Shown in pieces: positions 6,160 to 13,252 of a stretch of 13,252 nucleotides of DNA. Origin of the DNA: DATKMG01 sp035541995. GTDB taxonomy: Bacteria > Acidobacteriota > Terriglobia > Versatilivoradales > Versatilivoraceae. Under the pieces are notes generated by a model that searched no databases, was not told where the DNA came from, and worked only from the letters and a program-made list of their open reading frames with translations. Position 1 is the stretch's first letter; every line of letters begins with the position of its first letter. A program made the position numbers and the translations under genes. Location: contig DATKMG010000683.1 in NCBI GenBank assembly GCA_035541995.1, positions 1 to 13,252 of the forward strand, written 5' to 3'.

Positions 6160-7317
6160 TTAGTCTAACCGTTTATGGAAACGGAGTGAACTCAGAACCA
6201 GAATGGACAGCCCAAAGATCAACAAGGCCAGCATCTGAGGCCACAGGACTTGGACACCACTTCCTTTTAGAAAGAGATTGCGGACAATTTCCATGAAATA
6301 ACGAACTGGATTCAGGCAGGTCAAATACTGGACCGCGACTGGCATGTTGCGGATGGGGAATGCGAAGCCACTGAGCATAAAGGCCGGCATGAAGAAGAAG
6401 AATGATGACATCATGGCCTGTTGTTGGGTATGTGAGATCGTGGAGATGAAAAGGCCCATTCCCAAAGTTGTCAACAAAAACAGAACCGCGCACACCAGCA
6501 AGAGCCAAATACTGCCCAGCAAAGGTACTCGGAAAATCAGCAGAGCCGCCGTGGTCACCAATGCGGTGTCTAAGAGTCCCACTACAGCAAAGGGGACTGT
6601 TTTTCCGATAATCAGCTCCAACGGCTGGATGGGACTCACCATCAACTGTTCCATAGTCCCGATTTCCTTCTCCCGGACAATCGCCATAGCTGTCAGCATA
6701 AGGGTGACCAGAGTCACGATGTTGACTATTACGCCAGGGACAAAGTAGACCCTGCTCTCCAGGCCAGGATTAAACCAAACCCGACTCTCCAGGCGCAACC
6801 GCGGGAGGCTGAGGTGCACTGGGCCTCCCTCGGCTTGGGTCCGAGCCACCAGACGCCTTTGGCTCTGCTCGGCAAAAGCAGCATTGGCATAACTGTTGAC
6901 GACTGTTGCCGCATAACTGGAGATGATGGAAGCAGTATTAGAATTGGTGCCATCAATCAAGATCTGGACCGAAGTAGTCTCCCCACGCTCCACGTCCCGC
7001 CCAAAGCCAGGCAGAACGCAAACCACCCCCTGGGCGGTCCCGCGGTCCAGCAAACGTTCAATCTCACCTCCCGATACGGGAGTAGCTACGATCTGAAACC
7101 GGCGTGAACCGACAAATGAAGCCAGCAGGTCCCTGCTCACAGGGGTCCGGTCTCGATCAGCCCAACCAATCGATACCTTCTCCACATCCATATTCACAGC
7201 AAAGCCGAAGATAATCAACTGCACCAGCGGCGGGAGGAACAATAACATTCGCATCCGGGGTTCGCGGAATGTTTGCCGGAACTCTTTCTTGATGATGTGT
7301 CGAATCCGCTCTCGCAC
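6160..7317 (-). CDS. ABC-2 type permease, YbhR-like (second permease of efflux pump)
   Basis: A 385-residue inner-membrane subunit of a type-2 ABC exporter. It has a cytosolic N-terminus (RHIIKKEFRQTFREPR), a first membrane helix (about 24-41), and a large periplasmic domain (about 42-190, with LIDGTNSNTASII at about 120-132). A five-helix C-terminal membrane block follows, preceded by the coupling motif REKEIGTMEQLMVSP (215-229). Length and the ending KRLD resemble E. coli YbhS/YbhR (about 370 residues). The GTG start at 7317 lies three bases after the stop of the preceding permease, which indicates translational coupling. It most likely forms a heterodimer with that paralogue, and together they form the membrane channel driven by the two upstream-encoded ATPases. 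The exported substrate is not visible from sequence. Confidence 0.9.
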   Translation of the reverse strand: MRERIRHIIKKEFRQTFREPRMRMLLFLPPLVQLIIFGFAVNMDVEKVSIGWADRDRTPVSRDLLASFVGSRRFQIVATPVSGGEIERLLDRGTAQGVVCVLPGFGRDVERGETTSVQILIDGTNSNTASIISSYAATVVNSYANAAFAEQSQRRLVARTQAEGGPVHLSLPRLRLESRVWFNPGLESRVYFVPGVIVNIVTLVTLMLTAMAIVREKEIGTMEQLMVSPIQPLELIIGKTVPFAVVGLLDTALVTTAALLIFRVPLLGSIWLLLVCAVLFLLTTLGMGLFISTISHTQQQAMMSSFFFFMPAFMLSGFAFPIRNMPVAVQYLTCLNPVRYFMEIVRNLFLKGSGVQVLWPQMLALLIFGLSILVLSSLRFHKRLD

Positions 7318-7320
7318 GGT

Positions 7321-8454
7321 TTAGGCCACCTTTTGACGAAGCTTTCGGGTCGCGATGATGAACACGACAGCGGAATATAGACTCAGGAATACCACCTCAA
7401 TCCACAAGACCCGTAATGCAATGCCTTTAAGGAAAATACCCTTCAGGATAGTGATGAAATAGCGCGCCGGGAAGATGTAGGTCACGACCTGAATCAGGGG
7501 AGGCATGTTCTCGATAGCATAAACAAAGCCCGACAACAGGAAGGCCGGCAGGAAGGAAGTAATTGCTCCCAATTGATAGGCCAACAATTGCGACCGGGCG
7601 GCTGCCGATAAAAATATCCCCCAGCACAAGGAGCCGAACAGGAAAATGCAACTGGTCAGGAACAAGAACAGGCCGTTGCCCCGCAAGGGTACTCCGAAAA
7701 TCATCACACCGACCCCCAGGGCAATCAGCAGGTCAGACAGACCCAGCACAAAGTATGCGCTGAGCTTGCCCAGTACCAGCTCTGCCGGCCGAATTGGCGT
7801 GGAAAGAAGCTGTTCCATGGTCCCGGTCTCCCATTCGCGGGCAATGGTCAACGACGTCAGCAACGCAGAGATTATCATCAACACCACAGCGATCAGGCCC
7901 GGGACAATGTAGTTCTTCGACTTTAGATCGGTGTTGTACAGGACACGGACACGCGGCTCCAGAGCGGGTTTCAAGCTGACGCCTGTTTTTCGAATTTGAG
8001 CATCCACTTGAAGCCTTGATCCATAGCTTTGCACAACGGCTTGAACATAACCCAGTGCTATGGATGCGGTATTCGAATCGCTGCCGTCAATCAGAACCTG
8101 CACGGGAGCTTCATGGTCGGCGTTCAAATTCCTGGAATAATCCGGAGGGACAACAATGCCCAGCAGGACCGTATTGCGATCGATTCCCTTCTCGATCGAA
8201 GCATAGTCTCGCACGTAACCCAGGATTTCAAAGAACCGGGAGCCCTGGAACTGTGCCAGCAACTCGCGACTTTGCGGGCTCTGGTCCCGGTCGAAAAGGA
8301 CGGTTGGAATTCGATCCACGTCCAAGGTGAGCGCATACCCGAACAAAAGCAGTAACAAGAATGGCATGGCAAGGGCCATGATCAAGCTGCGCGGGTCCCG
8401 CAGGATATGCAGGAATTCTTTTCGGGCGACCGCTTTGGTCCGTCTCAGGGTCAT
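7321..8454 (-). CDS. ABC-2 type permease, YbhS-like (first permease of efflux pump)
   Basis: A 377-residue inner-membrane exporter subunit, paralogous to the next gene. It shows N-terminal RKEFLHILRDPRS, helix 1 (about 24-43), a periplasmic domain (about 44-180) with LIDGSDSNTASIALGY (121-136), the motif REWETGTMEQLLSTP (206-220) before helix 3, and hydrophobic helices to the C-terminus, including an LSGF block (FLPAFLLSGFVYAIENMP). These are standard for the YbhS/YhhJ-type ABC-2 permease family and the length is the same as E. coli YbhS. ATG 8454 overlaps the stop of the ATPase gene by four bases (ATGA), so it is translationally coupled. Its place between ATPase and second permease matches the ybhF-ybhS-ybhR order. 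Confidence 0.92.
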   Translation of the reverse strand: MTLRRTKAVARKEFLHILRDPRSLIMALAMPFLLLLLFGYALTLDVDRIPTVLFDRDQSPQSRELLAQFQGSRFFEILGYVRDYASIEKGIDRNTVLLGIVVPPDYSRNLNADHEAPVQVLIDGSDSNTASIALGYVQAVVQSYGSRLQVDAQIRKTGVSLKPALEPRVRVLYNTDLKSKNYIVPGLIAVVLMIISALLTSLTIAREWETGTMEQLLSTPIRPAELVLGKLSAYFVLGLSDLLIALGVGVMIFGVPLRGNGLFLFLTSCIFLFGSLCWGIFLSAAARSQLLAYQLGAITSFLPAFLLSGFVYAIENMPPLIQVVTYIFPARYFITILKGIFLKGIALRVLWIEVVFLSLYSAVVFIIATRKLRQKVA

Positions 8455-9398
8455 GCTGGGTTTCGCTCCTCCTCTTCGATCCTCGCGACGAAGACATCTT
8501 CCATGCTGGGTGGAATCGGCTCCAACTTGTGCACCTGGATTCCGCCCTGTTCCAAGAGTTGCCTGATCATTTCTTCAGCCTGAGTCTCACGCTTGAGTCG
8601 AATGTGCAGGCCGCTCCCAAAGACGGCCACATCTAGAATGCCCTCCTGATTCTCCAGCGCCGTAATACTGCCGACAAGGTCGGAGGTCTCCAGATGAAGC
8701 AGTGTGTAAATCCCCAGCTCGTCCTTCAAGGCTGCAGGAGTCCCTAGAGAAATTACCTTCCCGCGGAACATGAGCGCCAATCGATGGCAATACTCAGCCT
8801 CATCCATATAATGCGTGCTGACAAAAACCGTTTTCCCCTGATCTGCAAGCTGGTAAATCAGGTCCCAGAAGGTGCGCCGGGCAATCGGATCGACCCCCGA
8901 AGTGGGCTCATCCAGAAACAGGATGGGAGGCTGGTGGAGGATGGCGCATCCCAGGGCCAGCCGTTGTTTCCATCCCCCCGCTAATTCTCGCGTCAGAGAG
9001 TTGCGCCTTTCCAGGAGCCCGGCCATCTCCAAGACATACTCCTTCCGCTCTTTGCGCAAGGACTTTGCCACTCCATAAATTCCACCGAAGAATTCAATGT
9101 TTTCATCCACGGTCAAGTCGTCGTACAGGGAGAATTTTTGAGACATATATCCAATCGATTTTTTGATCAACTCGGGTTGGGTACTGACGTCAAAGCCGTT
9201 CACGGAAGCCCGACCCTCCGAGGGTGCCAGCAGCCCGCATAGCACCCGAATCGTGGTGGATTTCCCAGCCCCGTTGGGTCCGAGGAAGCCGAAGATTTCC
9301 CCCTTCTTCACCATCATTGACACGTGGTCGACTGCACAAAAGCTGCCAAAATACTTGACCAGATTTTCGATCACTACGACCGGGCCATCATGACTCAT
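8451..9398 (-). CDS. ABC transporter ATPase, equivalent to the second half of YbhF
   Basis: A 315-residue cytosolic nucleotide-binding subunit. Walker A is GPNGAGKST (40-48), Q-loop Gln87, signature LAGGWKQR (139-146), Walker B ILFLDEPTSGVDP (159-171) with catalytic Glu163, and H-loop His196 (in VSTHYMDEAE). The C-terminal 90 residues form the extra domain typical of exporters of this type. The signature departs from the consensus LSGGQ (Ser to Ala, Gln to Trp), whereas Walker motifs and the H-loop are intact. The ATG at 9398 lies inside the end of the previous ATPase gene (11-base overlap), so the two ATPases should be made in equal amounts. E. coli YbhF carries both ATPase domains in one chain of about 580 residues; here they are two genes. 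Confidence 0.94.
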   Translation of the reverse strand: MSHDGPVVVIENLVKYFGSFCAVDHVSMMVKKGEIFGFLGPNGAGKSTTIRVLCGLLAPSEGRASVNGFDVSTQPELIKKSIGYMSQKFSLYDDLTVDENIEFFGGIYGVAKSLRKERKEYVLEMAGLLERRNSLTRELAGGWKQRLALGCAILHQPPILFLDEPTSGVDPIARRTFWDLIYQLADQGKTVFVSTHYMDEAEYCHRLALMFRGKVISLGTPAALKDELGIYTLLHLETSDLVGSITALENQEGILDVAVFGSGLHIRLKRETQAEEMIRQLLEQGGIQVHKLEPIPPSMEDVFVARIEEEERNPA

Positions 9399-10320
9399 GA
9401 ACCCGTTCCTCCCGCTTCCGGATCAAAGCGATGAAAACATCTTCAAGGGAGGGGACAATTTCCTTGAAATCATTGGGCACCAACCCGTTTTGCTCGAGCA
9501 ATTGTCTCAGGTGCTCATGCGAAGTGAGCTCGCCTTTCAGGAACAGATGCAACGTGCTGCCGGAGGGTTCTACGCTGACCACGCCGGGCTGATCCTGGAG
9601 GATCCTTCGGGCGGCTCCCTTGTCCGGACACTGCAATTCGTAACATTGGGCTTCAAATTGGGTGCGCATAAGATTGGGAGATTCACAGCGCACCAGGCGG
9701 CCGCGATGCAAAAGGCCGACACGGTTGCAGCGCTCCGCCTCGTCCAGGTAGGCGGTGGAGACCAGCACAGTCATTCCTTCCTTGACCAGTTGGTACAAGA
9801 TCGCCCAGAAATCCCGGCGTGAGACCGGATCGACTCCATTGGTGGGTTCATCCAGCAGCAGGATCCGAGGATGATGCAGCAAAGTACACATCAGGGCGAG
9901 TTTCTGCTTCATTCCACCCGAGAGCTGGCCCGCACGGCGCTTGCGGAATGGCTCCATCCGGGTCATGCGGAGTAGACTACTCGTGAGGGTGTCACGCTCT
10001 CGCCCCAGCACGCCAAACAAGTCACCATAAAAGTTCATGTTTTCCTGGACGGTCAGATCGCCGTAAAGCCCAAAGCGCTGGGCCATATAGCCAATATTAT
10101 CCCTCACAGCCTCCAGGTTCCGAGCCACGTCGTGTCCGGACACCGTAGCTCGCCCCTCGTCGGGGTCCAGCAGCCCACTCAGCAGTCGCAATGTGGTGGT
10201 TTTTCCGGCTCCATCCGGGCCTACCAGTCCGAAAATCTCTCCTGGGGGAATCTGCAGGTTCAAGTGGTCGACGGCTACCGTTTCTCCAAACTTTTTGGTC
10301 AGGTCGACAGTTTCAATCAT
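9388..10320 (-). CDS. ABC transporter ATPase, equivalent to the first half of YbhF
   Basis: A 310-residue nucleotide-binding subunit of the same pump. Walker A is GPDGAGKTT (34-42), with Asp in place of the usual Asn; Q-loop Gln81; a consensus-like signature LSGGMKQK (133-140); and Walker B ILLLDEPTNGVDP (153-165) with Glu158. The H-loop histidine, expected in VSTHYxDEAE, is replaced by Ala190 (VSTAYLDEAE), so its own ATP site should hydrolyse poorly. This is complementary to the partner ATPase encoded next, whose signature is degenerate but whose H-loop is intact. ATG 10320 overlaps the stop of the membrane fusion protein gene by four bases. Cotranscription with the adaptor, the partner ATPase and the permeases is clear from the overlaps. 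Confidence 0.94.
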   Translation of the reverse strand: MIETVDLTKKFGETVAVDHLNLQIPPGEIFGLVGPDGAGKTTTLRLLSGLLDPDEGRATVSGHDVARNLEAVRDNIGYMAQRFGLYGDLTVQENMNFYGDLFGVLGRERDTLTSSLLRMTRMEPFRKRRAGQLSGGMKQKLALMCTLLHHPRILLLDEPTNGVDPVSRRDFWAILYQLVKEGMTVLVSTAYLDEAERCNRVGLLHRGRLVRCESPNLMRTQFEAQCYELQCPDKGAARRILQDQPGVVSVEPSGSTLHLFLKGELTSHEHLRQLLEQNGLVPNDFKEIVPSLEDVFIALIRKREERVHES

Positions 10321-11492
10321 GACGATTCGTTCAACAGGATCTCGGCGTCCGCTGGCATATTCGATTTGAGCTCGTGGTGCGGATTGGCGACCTCAATCTT
10401 GATCCGGTAGACCAACTTGACGCGCTCTTCAGCAGTCTGGATCTGCTTGGGAGTAAACTCCGCCTCCGAAGAGATAAAGGAGACACGGCCCCAATAAACC
10501 TTGCCGGGGAAACTGTCAGTAGTGATCCGGGCTTTCATTCCTAACTTCACTCGACCCAGGTCTTTTTCATTGATATAGGCGCGGAGCCAGGGCTGATCGA
10601 GGTCTCCCAACGTAGCAAAAGTGGTTCCAGCTGCCAGCACTTCGCCGGGCTCGCTTGATTTCACCAAAACCACTCCAGTGATAGGGGAGGCAACCTCCGT
10701 GTCATCCAGCTGGGAGTCGACAACTGAGACCTGGGCCTGTGCCCGTTCCAAGTCAGCCCGTCGGGTCTCAAGTTCCTGCTCTTTTCTCTTCAGCTCCAAT
10801 TGACTTGCCTCAGTCAACTTCAGACTGGCTTTGGCCCGGTCCAACTGCGCGCGGGCCGAGTCGATCTGTTCGACCCTTGGTCCTTCCCTGATCAGCTTCA
10901 GATTTTGCTCGGCCTTTTCCAATGACGCCGTGGTGCTTTCATAACGGCTCTTGAATTGGTCGTATTGAGACCGGGAAATGTCGTCGTCATGAAAGAGCTT
11001 CTGGCCTCGTGCCCAATCCGCCTTGGCCTGTTCATGTTGGGCGCGCGCCTCTTCGACCATCGCGCGGGCTTGCTCGATTTCCTGGCTGCGGGAGCCAGCC
11101 AGCCGTTCACGCAAAAGAGCATCCGCCTGCTGAATATCGGCCCTGCGCATCTCCAGTTCGGCAGCCAGTGAATCCCTTTGATACTCAATGGCCGTTTGCA
11201 TTTGCATGACTTGGGTCTCGGCAGCCTTCAGGCTCGCGTGATCTCGTCCCCGCGTCCGGCGAATCTGTTCGGCATCGAGCCGCCCCAGTACCGTTCCCTT
11301 GTTGACCAAAGTGCCCTCTTCTGCATGAAGTTCTACGAGTTTGCCGGATGTTTTGAATGCCGCTTTCACTTCGGTGAGTTCGATGTTTCCTGAAACCTTG
11401 ATCCTGTCCCCGGAATTATTGCTCGAGCAGGCTATCGTTAGACTTGACCCCAGGATCACGCTTAGGAATACCTGCTTCCTAGCTGTTTTCAT
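10317..11492 (-). CDS. HlyD/YbhG-type periplasmic membrane fusion lipoprotein
   Basis: A 391-residue adaptor that would connect the inner-membrane ABC pump to the TolC-like channel. The N-terminus has basic residues (KTARK), a hydrophobic stretch and a lipobox-like LTIAC, giving Cys22 as the probable lipidated residue. A half-lipoyl/barrel segment (about 40-75, AFKTSGKLVELHAEEG) is followed by a long Ala/Glu/Arg/Gln-rich coiled-coil hairpin (about 80-262). The second lipoyl half TEVASPITGVVLVKSSEPGE is at about 265-284, and the beta-barrel domain includes EAEFTPKQIQTAEERV (343-358), typical of YbhG-like adaptors. ATG 11492 is preferred over the adjoining GTG 11495 because the Shine-Dalgarno GGAGGAGGG sits seven bases before it. 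The TolC gene ends 49 bases upstream. E. coli YbhG, as far as I know, uses a non-lipidated signal, so lipid anchoring is a difference to verify. Confidence 0.92.
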   Translation of the reverse strand: MKTARKQVFLSVILGSSLTIACSSNNSGDRIKVSGNIELTEVKAAFKTSGKLVELHAEEGTLVNKGTVLGRLDAEQIRRTRGRDHASLKAAETQVMQMQTAIEYQRDSLAAELEMRRADIQQADALLRERLAGSRSQEIEQARAMVEEARAQHEQAKADWARGQKLFHDDDISRSQYDQFKSRYESTTASLEKAEQNLKLIREGPRVEQIDSARAQLDRAKASLKLTEASQLELKRKEQELETRRADLERAQAQVSVVDSQLDDTEVASPITGVVLVKSSEPGEVLAAGTTFATLGDLDQPWLRAYINEKDLGRVKLGMKARITTDSFPGKVYWGRVSFISSEAEFTPKQIQTAEERVKLVYRIKIEVANPHHELKSNMPADAEILLNESS

Positions 11493-11499
11493 CACGTAT

Positions 11500-11509
11500 C
11501 CCTCCTCCC
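11500..11509 (-). promoter_or_regulatory. Ribosome binding site of the membrane fusion protein gene
   Basis: A strong purine run containing GGAGGAGGG on the minus strand ends seven bases before ATG 11492 and four bases before GTG 11495. The spacing supports the ATG. The gene thus has its own initiation signal despite lying in the middle of an operon. Confidence 0.7.
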
Positions 11510-11541
11510 TCGCCGAAGTCTACCGGTCAAGAGACAGCGCC

Positions 11542-12963
11542 TTACTGCAATATCTGGCGAATCGTACCCGTGGCCACAGACAAATCGATTCGCGCCAGGT
11601 TGAAACTGAAGAGGGCGCTGATATGGTTGTCTCGTGCCCTTTCCAGACGGTTCTGTGCATCCGTGAATTCCACGCTATTGCTGACCCCACCTTCGTACCG
11701 TCGGCGGGCCGATGCCAGTTCCTCTTCTGCCAGATCTAATCCCTCCGCAGCAGCCTTGACTTGCTCATCAGCCGATCGCAAACTGTCCAAGGCAGCGCGG
11801 ATTTCGAGCTCAATCTGCTGGCGCAGATCCTTCGTTCGAATGCTTTCCTGTCGGAATTGAACCAAGCTTTCGGCGCGGCGGGCATCGCGCTGGCCCCCAT
11901 CAAAGACAGGAACCCGGACCGAGATCCCATAAGTTCGGGTCGGGACCGAGTTGTCGACCCCGGTCCCGATAGTTCCGTAATCGGCCAGGCCAATGACGGA
12001 GGGCAGTCGTTCCATCTTGATGGCGCTGTAATTAAGCCGTTGAGTCTCCTCGCGCTTCAGCTGTGCCTTCCAGTCGGCGCGTGAGTCCAGCGCCGTTTTC
12101 AGCAAGACGTCAGGGTTTGCAGCCTCCGCGGGCATATAGGCCAGGCGATCGGTCAGTTCAAGGGATGCCTCGAGATTGAGCCCCATGCTGCGGAGTAACT
12201 GCAGGTGCGACAGGGTCCTCTGATTTTGCGCCACTACTAGCTGCTGCTTCTGATTGGCCAACTGGACCTTAGCACGCGTGACTTCGATGCCCGTGCCCGT
12301 TCCGGCTTCTTTCTGGTTGGCCGCCAGGCGCAGGAGCGCTTCCGACAACAGTACATTGGACTGCGCGGCCTCCAGCGCGGCCTCGGCCCGGAGCGCAACC
12401 AAATAGGCTTTGGTCACCAGCTCACGAGTCTGGTCTCGAGTGCTCTCGTCTTCCGCTTGAGCCTGGCTGACTCCTGCGCGCGATGCCTGGAATCGCTTGA
12501 TCGCGCTAAAGTCCAAAACGGTCTGACTCAGGTTGGCCCGCGCATCAAACGTGTTGAAGGGACCCACCAGCGTGAGGTTCTCTATAAGGGGAGCAAGTGG
12601 GCCGACTCCGACTCCAATTGCCTGCAGATTTACGGTCCTGTTTTTCTGGCTTACGTAGCCGTCCAGGTTGGGCAAAAGCGCTGCCCGAGCCTGCGCCGAC
12701 CGGGCCTTGGCCAATTTGACCGACTCCAAAGCAAGCTGGACGCGGGAATTCCCCTGAGGAGCAAGGGCAATCTCTACCGCTTTCTTGAGACTCAATTGGA
12801 TGACTAGGGTGGTTCCAGACGACGGGATCTCGGAACCGATCTGCGCTAACCCGGTCCTATAGGTCAAGAGAGCGAGCAACAACTGCGTCACCGCCAACGA
12901 ACCTCGAAGCACCCGAGTGAGAAAGCAAGAATAAATAAGATGCAAAATCCTCACGGATTGCAT
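11542..12963 (-). CDS. TolC-family outer-membrane efflux channel
   Basis: A 473-residue precursor of an outer-membrane factor, the exit duct of a tripartite pump. A signal peptide with hydrophobic core (about 23-33) ends in GLA-Q (predicted cut after Ala40). The mature chain shows the duplicated OEP layout: long Ala/Leu/Arg/Gln-rich helices (for example LESVKLAKARSAQARAALLP, and later EQVKAAAEGLDLAEEELA with YEGGVSNSVEFTDAQNRLE) and the conserved strand segment YGISVRVPVFDGGQRDARR. ATG 12963 is chosen because AGGGG precedes it by eight bases and the signal peptide follows directly. An in-frame TTG at 12987 overlaps the regulator stop (TTGA) and would add eight residues. As second gene of the operon it probably serves this pump specifically rather than being a shared channel. 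Confidence 0.92.
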   Translation of the reverse strand: MQSVRILHLIYSCFLTRVLRGSLAVTQLLLALLTYRTGLAQIGSEIPSSGTTLVIQLSLKKAVEIALAPQGNSRVQLALESVKLAKARSAQARAALLPNLDGYVSQKNRTVNLQAIGVGVGPLAPLIENLTLVGPFNTFDARANLSQTVLDFSAIKRFQASRAGVSQAQAEDESTRDQTRELVTKAYLVALRAEAALEAAQSNVLLSEALLRLAANQKEAGTGTGIEVTRAKVQLANQKQQLVVAQNQRTLSHLQLLRSMGLNLEASLELTDRLAYMPAEAANPDVLLKTALDSRADWKAQLKREETQRLNYSAIKMERLPSVIGLADYGTIGTGVDNSVPTRTYGISVRVPVFDGGQRDARRAESLVQFRQESIRTKDLRQQIELEIRAALDSLRSADEQVKAAAEGLDLAEEELASARRRYEGGVSNSVEFTDAQNRLERARDNHISALFSFNLARIDLSVATGTIRQILQ

Positions 12964-12983
12964 AGAAGTGACCCCTGGTCGTT

Positions 12984-13252
12984 TCAAGAATGCCCCCGTC
13001 TGGCATGAAAGCTCGCCCTACCCTGGTCTGTCAGGATTCCCTCAAAGATGACACTCACGATCGCTTCGAAGGCCTGAGAGGCTGAAAATGGAAGTTGAGA
13101 CAAGGTCTCAGGATTGATGATCTTTTGGATTAAGGTGGAGAAAATCAGTATCAGGAGCTGCGCATTGATGTCTCTTCGAAAGGTTTTGTTCTGTGCCCCC
13201 TTCTTGAAGAGTTCTCCAAACTTGTTCTGAATGATCCGAGATCTTCTCGTGT
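12984..13252 (-). CDS. TetR-family transcriptional regulator, C-terminal part (5' end outside window)
   Basis: An 88-residue open frame runs from the right edge to TGA at 12984-12986. It reads FGELFKKGAQNKTFRRDIN, then AQLLILIFSTLIQKIIN and SASQAFEAIVSVIFEGIL. This is the pattern of the last helices of TetR-type ligand-binding domains, where a helix with repeated Phe/Ile residues is followed by the final F-x-x-I-V-x-V-I-F-x-G-I-L helix. The DNA-binding helix-turn-helix would lie beyond the window, so the family call rests on the C-terminal domain and on context: E. coli cecR (ybiH), a TetR-type repressor, heads the equivalent ybhGFSR operon. It overlaps the possible TTG start of the TolC gene and is very likely cotranscribed as an autoregulating repressor of the pump. 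Promoter and operator lie outside the window. Confidence 0.75.
   Translation of the reverse strand, partial: TRRSRIIQNKFGELFKKGAQNKTFRRDINAQLLILIFSTLIQKIINPETLSQLPFSASQAFEAIVSVIFEGILTDQGRASFHARRGHS

Noticed and set aside
6734..6793. Apparent 30-base tandem duplication in the second permease, giving LESRV twice (residues 176-180 and 186-190).
   Set aside because: The paralogous permease has LEPRVRVLYNTDLKSKNYIVPG at the same place, so the resemblance of the two halves is a family pattern rather than a recent duplication.
9397..9822. Plus-strand open frame of 141 codons opposite the first ATPase.
   Set aside because: Antisense to the Walker B and C-terminal coding region of a well-supported ATPase; composition explained by the opposite strand.

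Overview
The window is a gene-dense piece of a bacterial chromosome with moderate GC content. A TolC-type outer-membrane channel and a lipid-anchored periplasmic adaptor point to a diderm (Gram-negative) organism. The protein set (RmlB/RmlA, GlgX, an MgtE-like sensor paired with an atypical NRAMP, and a YbhGFSR-like efflux operon) would suit Acidobacteriota or a similar environmental phylum, but this placement is an impression and cannot be proven from the window. No rRNA, tRNA, CRISPR array, insertion sequence or prophage gene was seen.

Left part, + strand (1-5367): the 3' end of a glycogen debranching enzyme gene (glgX); the dTDP-sugar pair rfbB (rmlB) and rfbA (rmlA); then a two-gene metal module. 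The first gene of that module encodes a soluble protein with PRC-barrel-like, MgtE-N and paired CBS domains and no membrane segment. The second encodes an NRAMP-superfamily transporter whose canonical metal-binding motifs are changed (DPGN to DAGG in helix 1; the helix-6 Met-Pro-His motif to Ala-Pro-Trp). The pair reads best as a Mg2+-type uptake system with its own cytosolic sensor.

Middle (5368-5437): a short gap between convergent genes. It holds a CAAAG-rich quasi-repeat and a small hairpin that could end transcription of the leftward operon.

Right part, - strand (5438-13252), in transcription order from right to left: the C-terminal end of a TetR-type regulator, a TolC-family channel, an HlyD-type membrane fusion lipoprotein, two separate ABC ATPases, two ABC-2 permeases, and a kynurenine-formamidase/cyclase-family protein. 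Overlapping or nearly touching reading frames show that this is one operon. Its order matches E. coli cecR-ybhG-ybhF-ybhS-ybhR. It differs in that the tandem ATPase YbhF is split into two genes, a dedicated TolC-like gene is inserted, and a cyclase-family gene follows at the end. Together these would form a tripartite efflux pump spanning both membranes under TetR control. The two ATPases carry complementary departures from consensus that predict one canonical and one degenerate ATP site.

The genes are mostly of recognisable families. The most interesting points are the sensor/NRAMP module, the asymmetric split ATPase pair, and the cyclase-family protein with altered metal ligands linked to the efflux operon.
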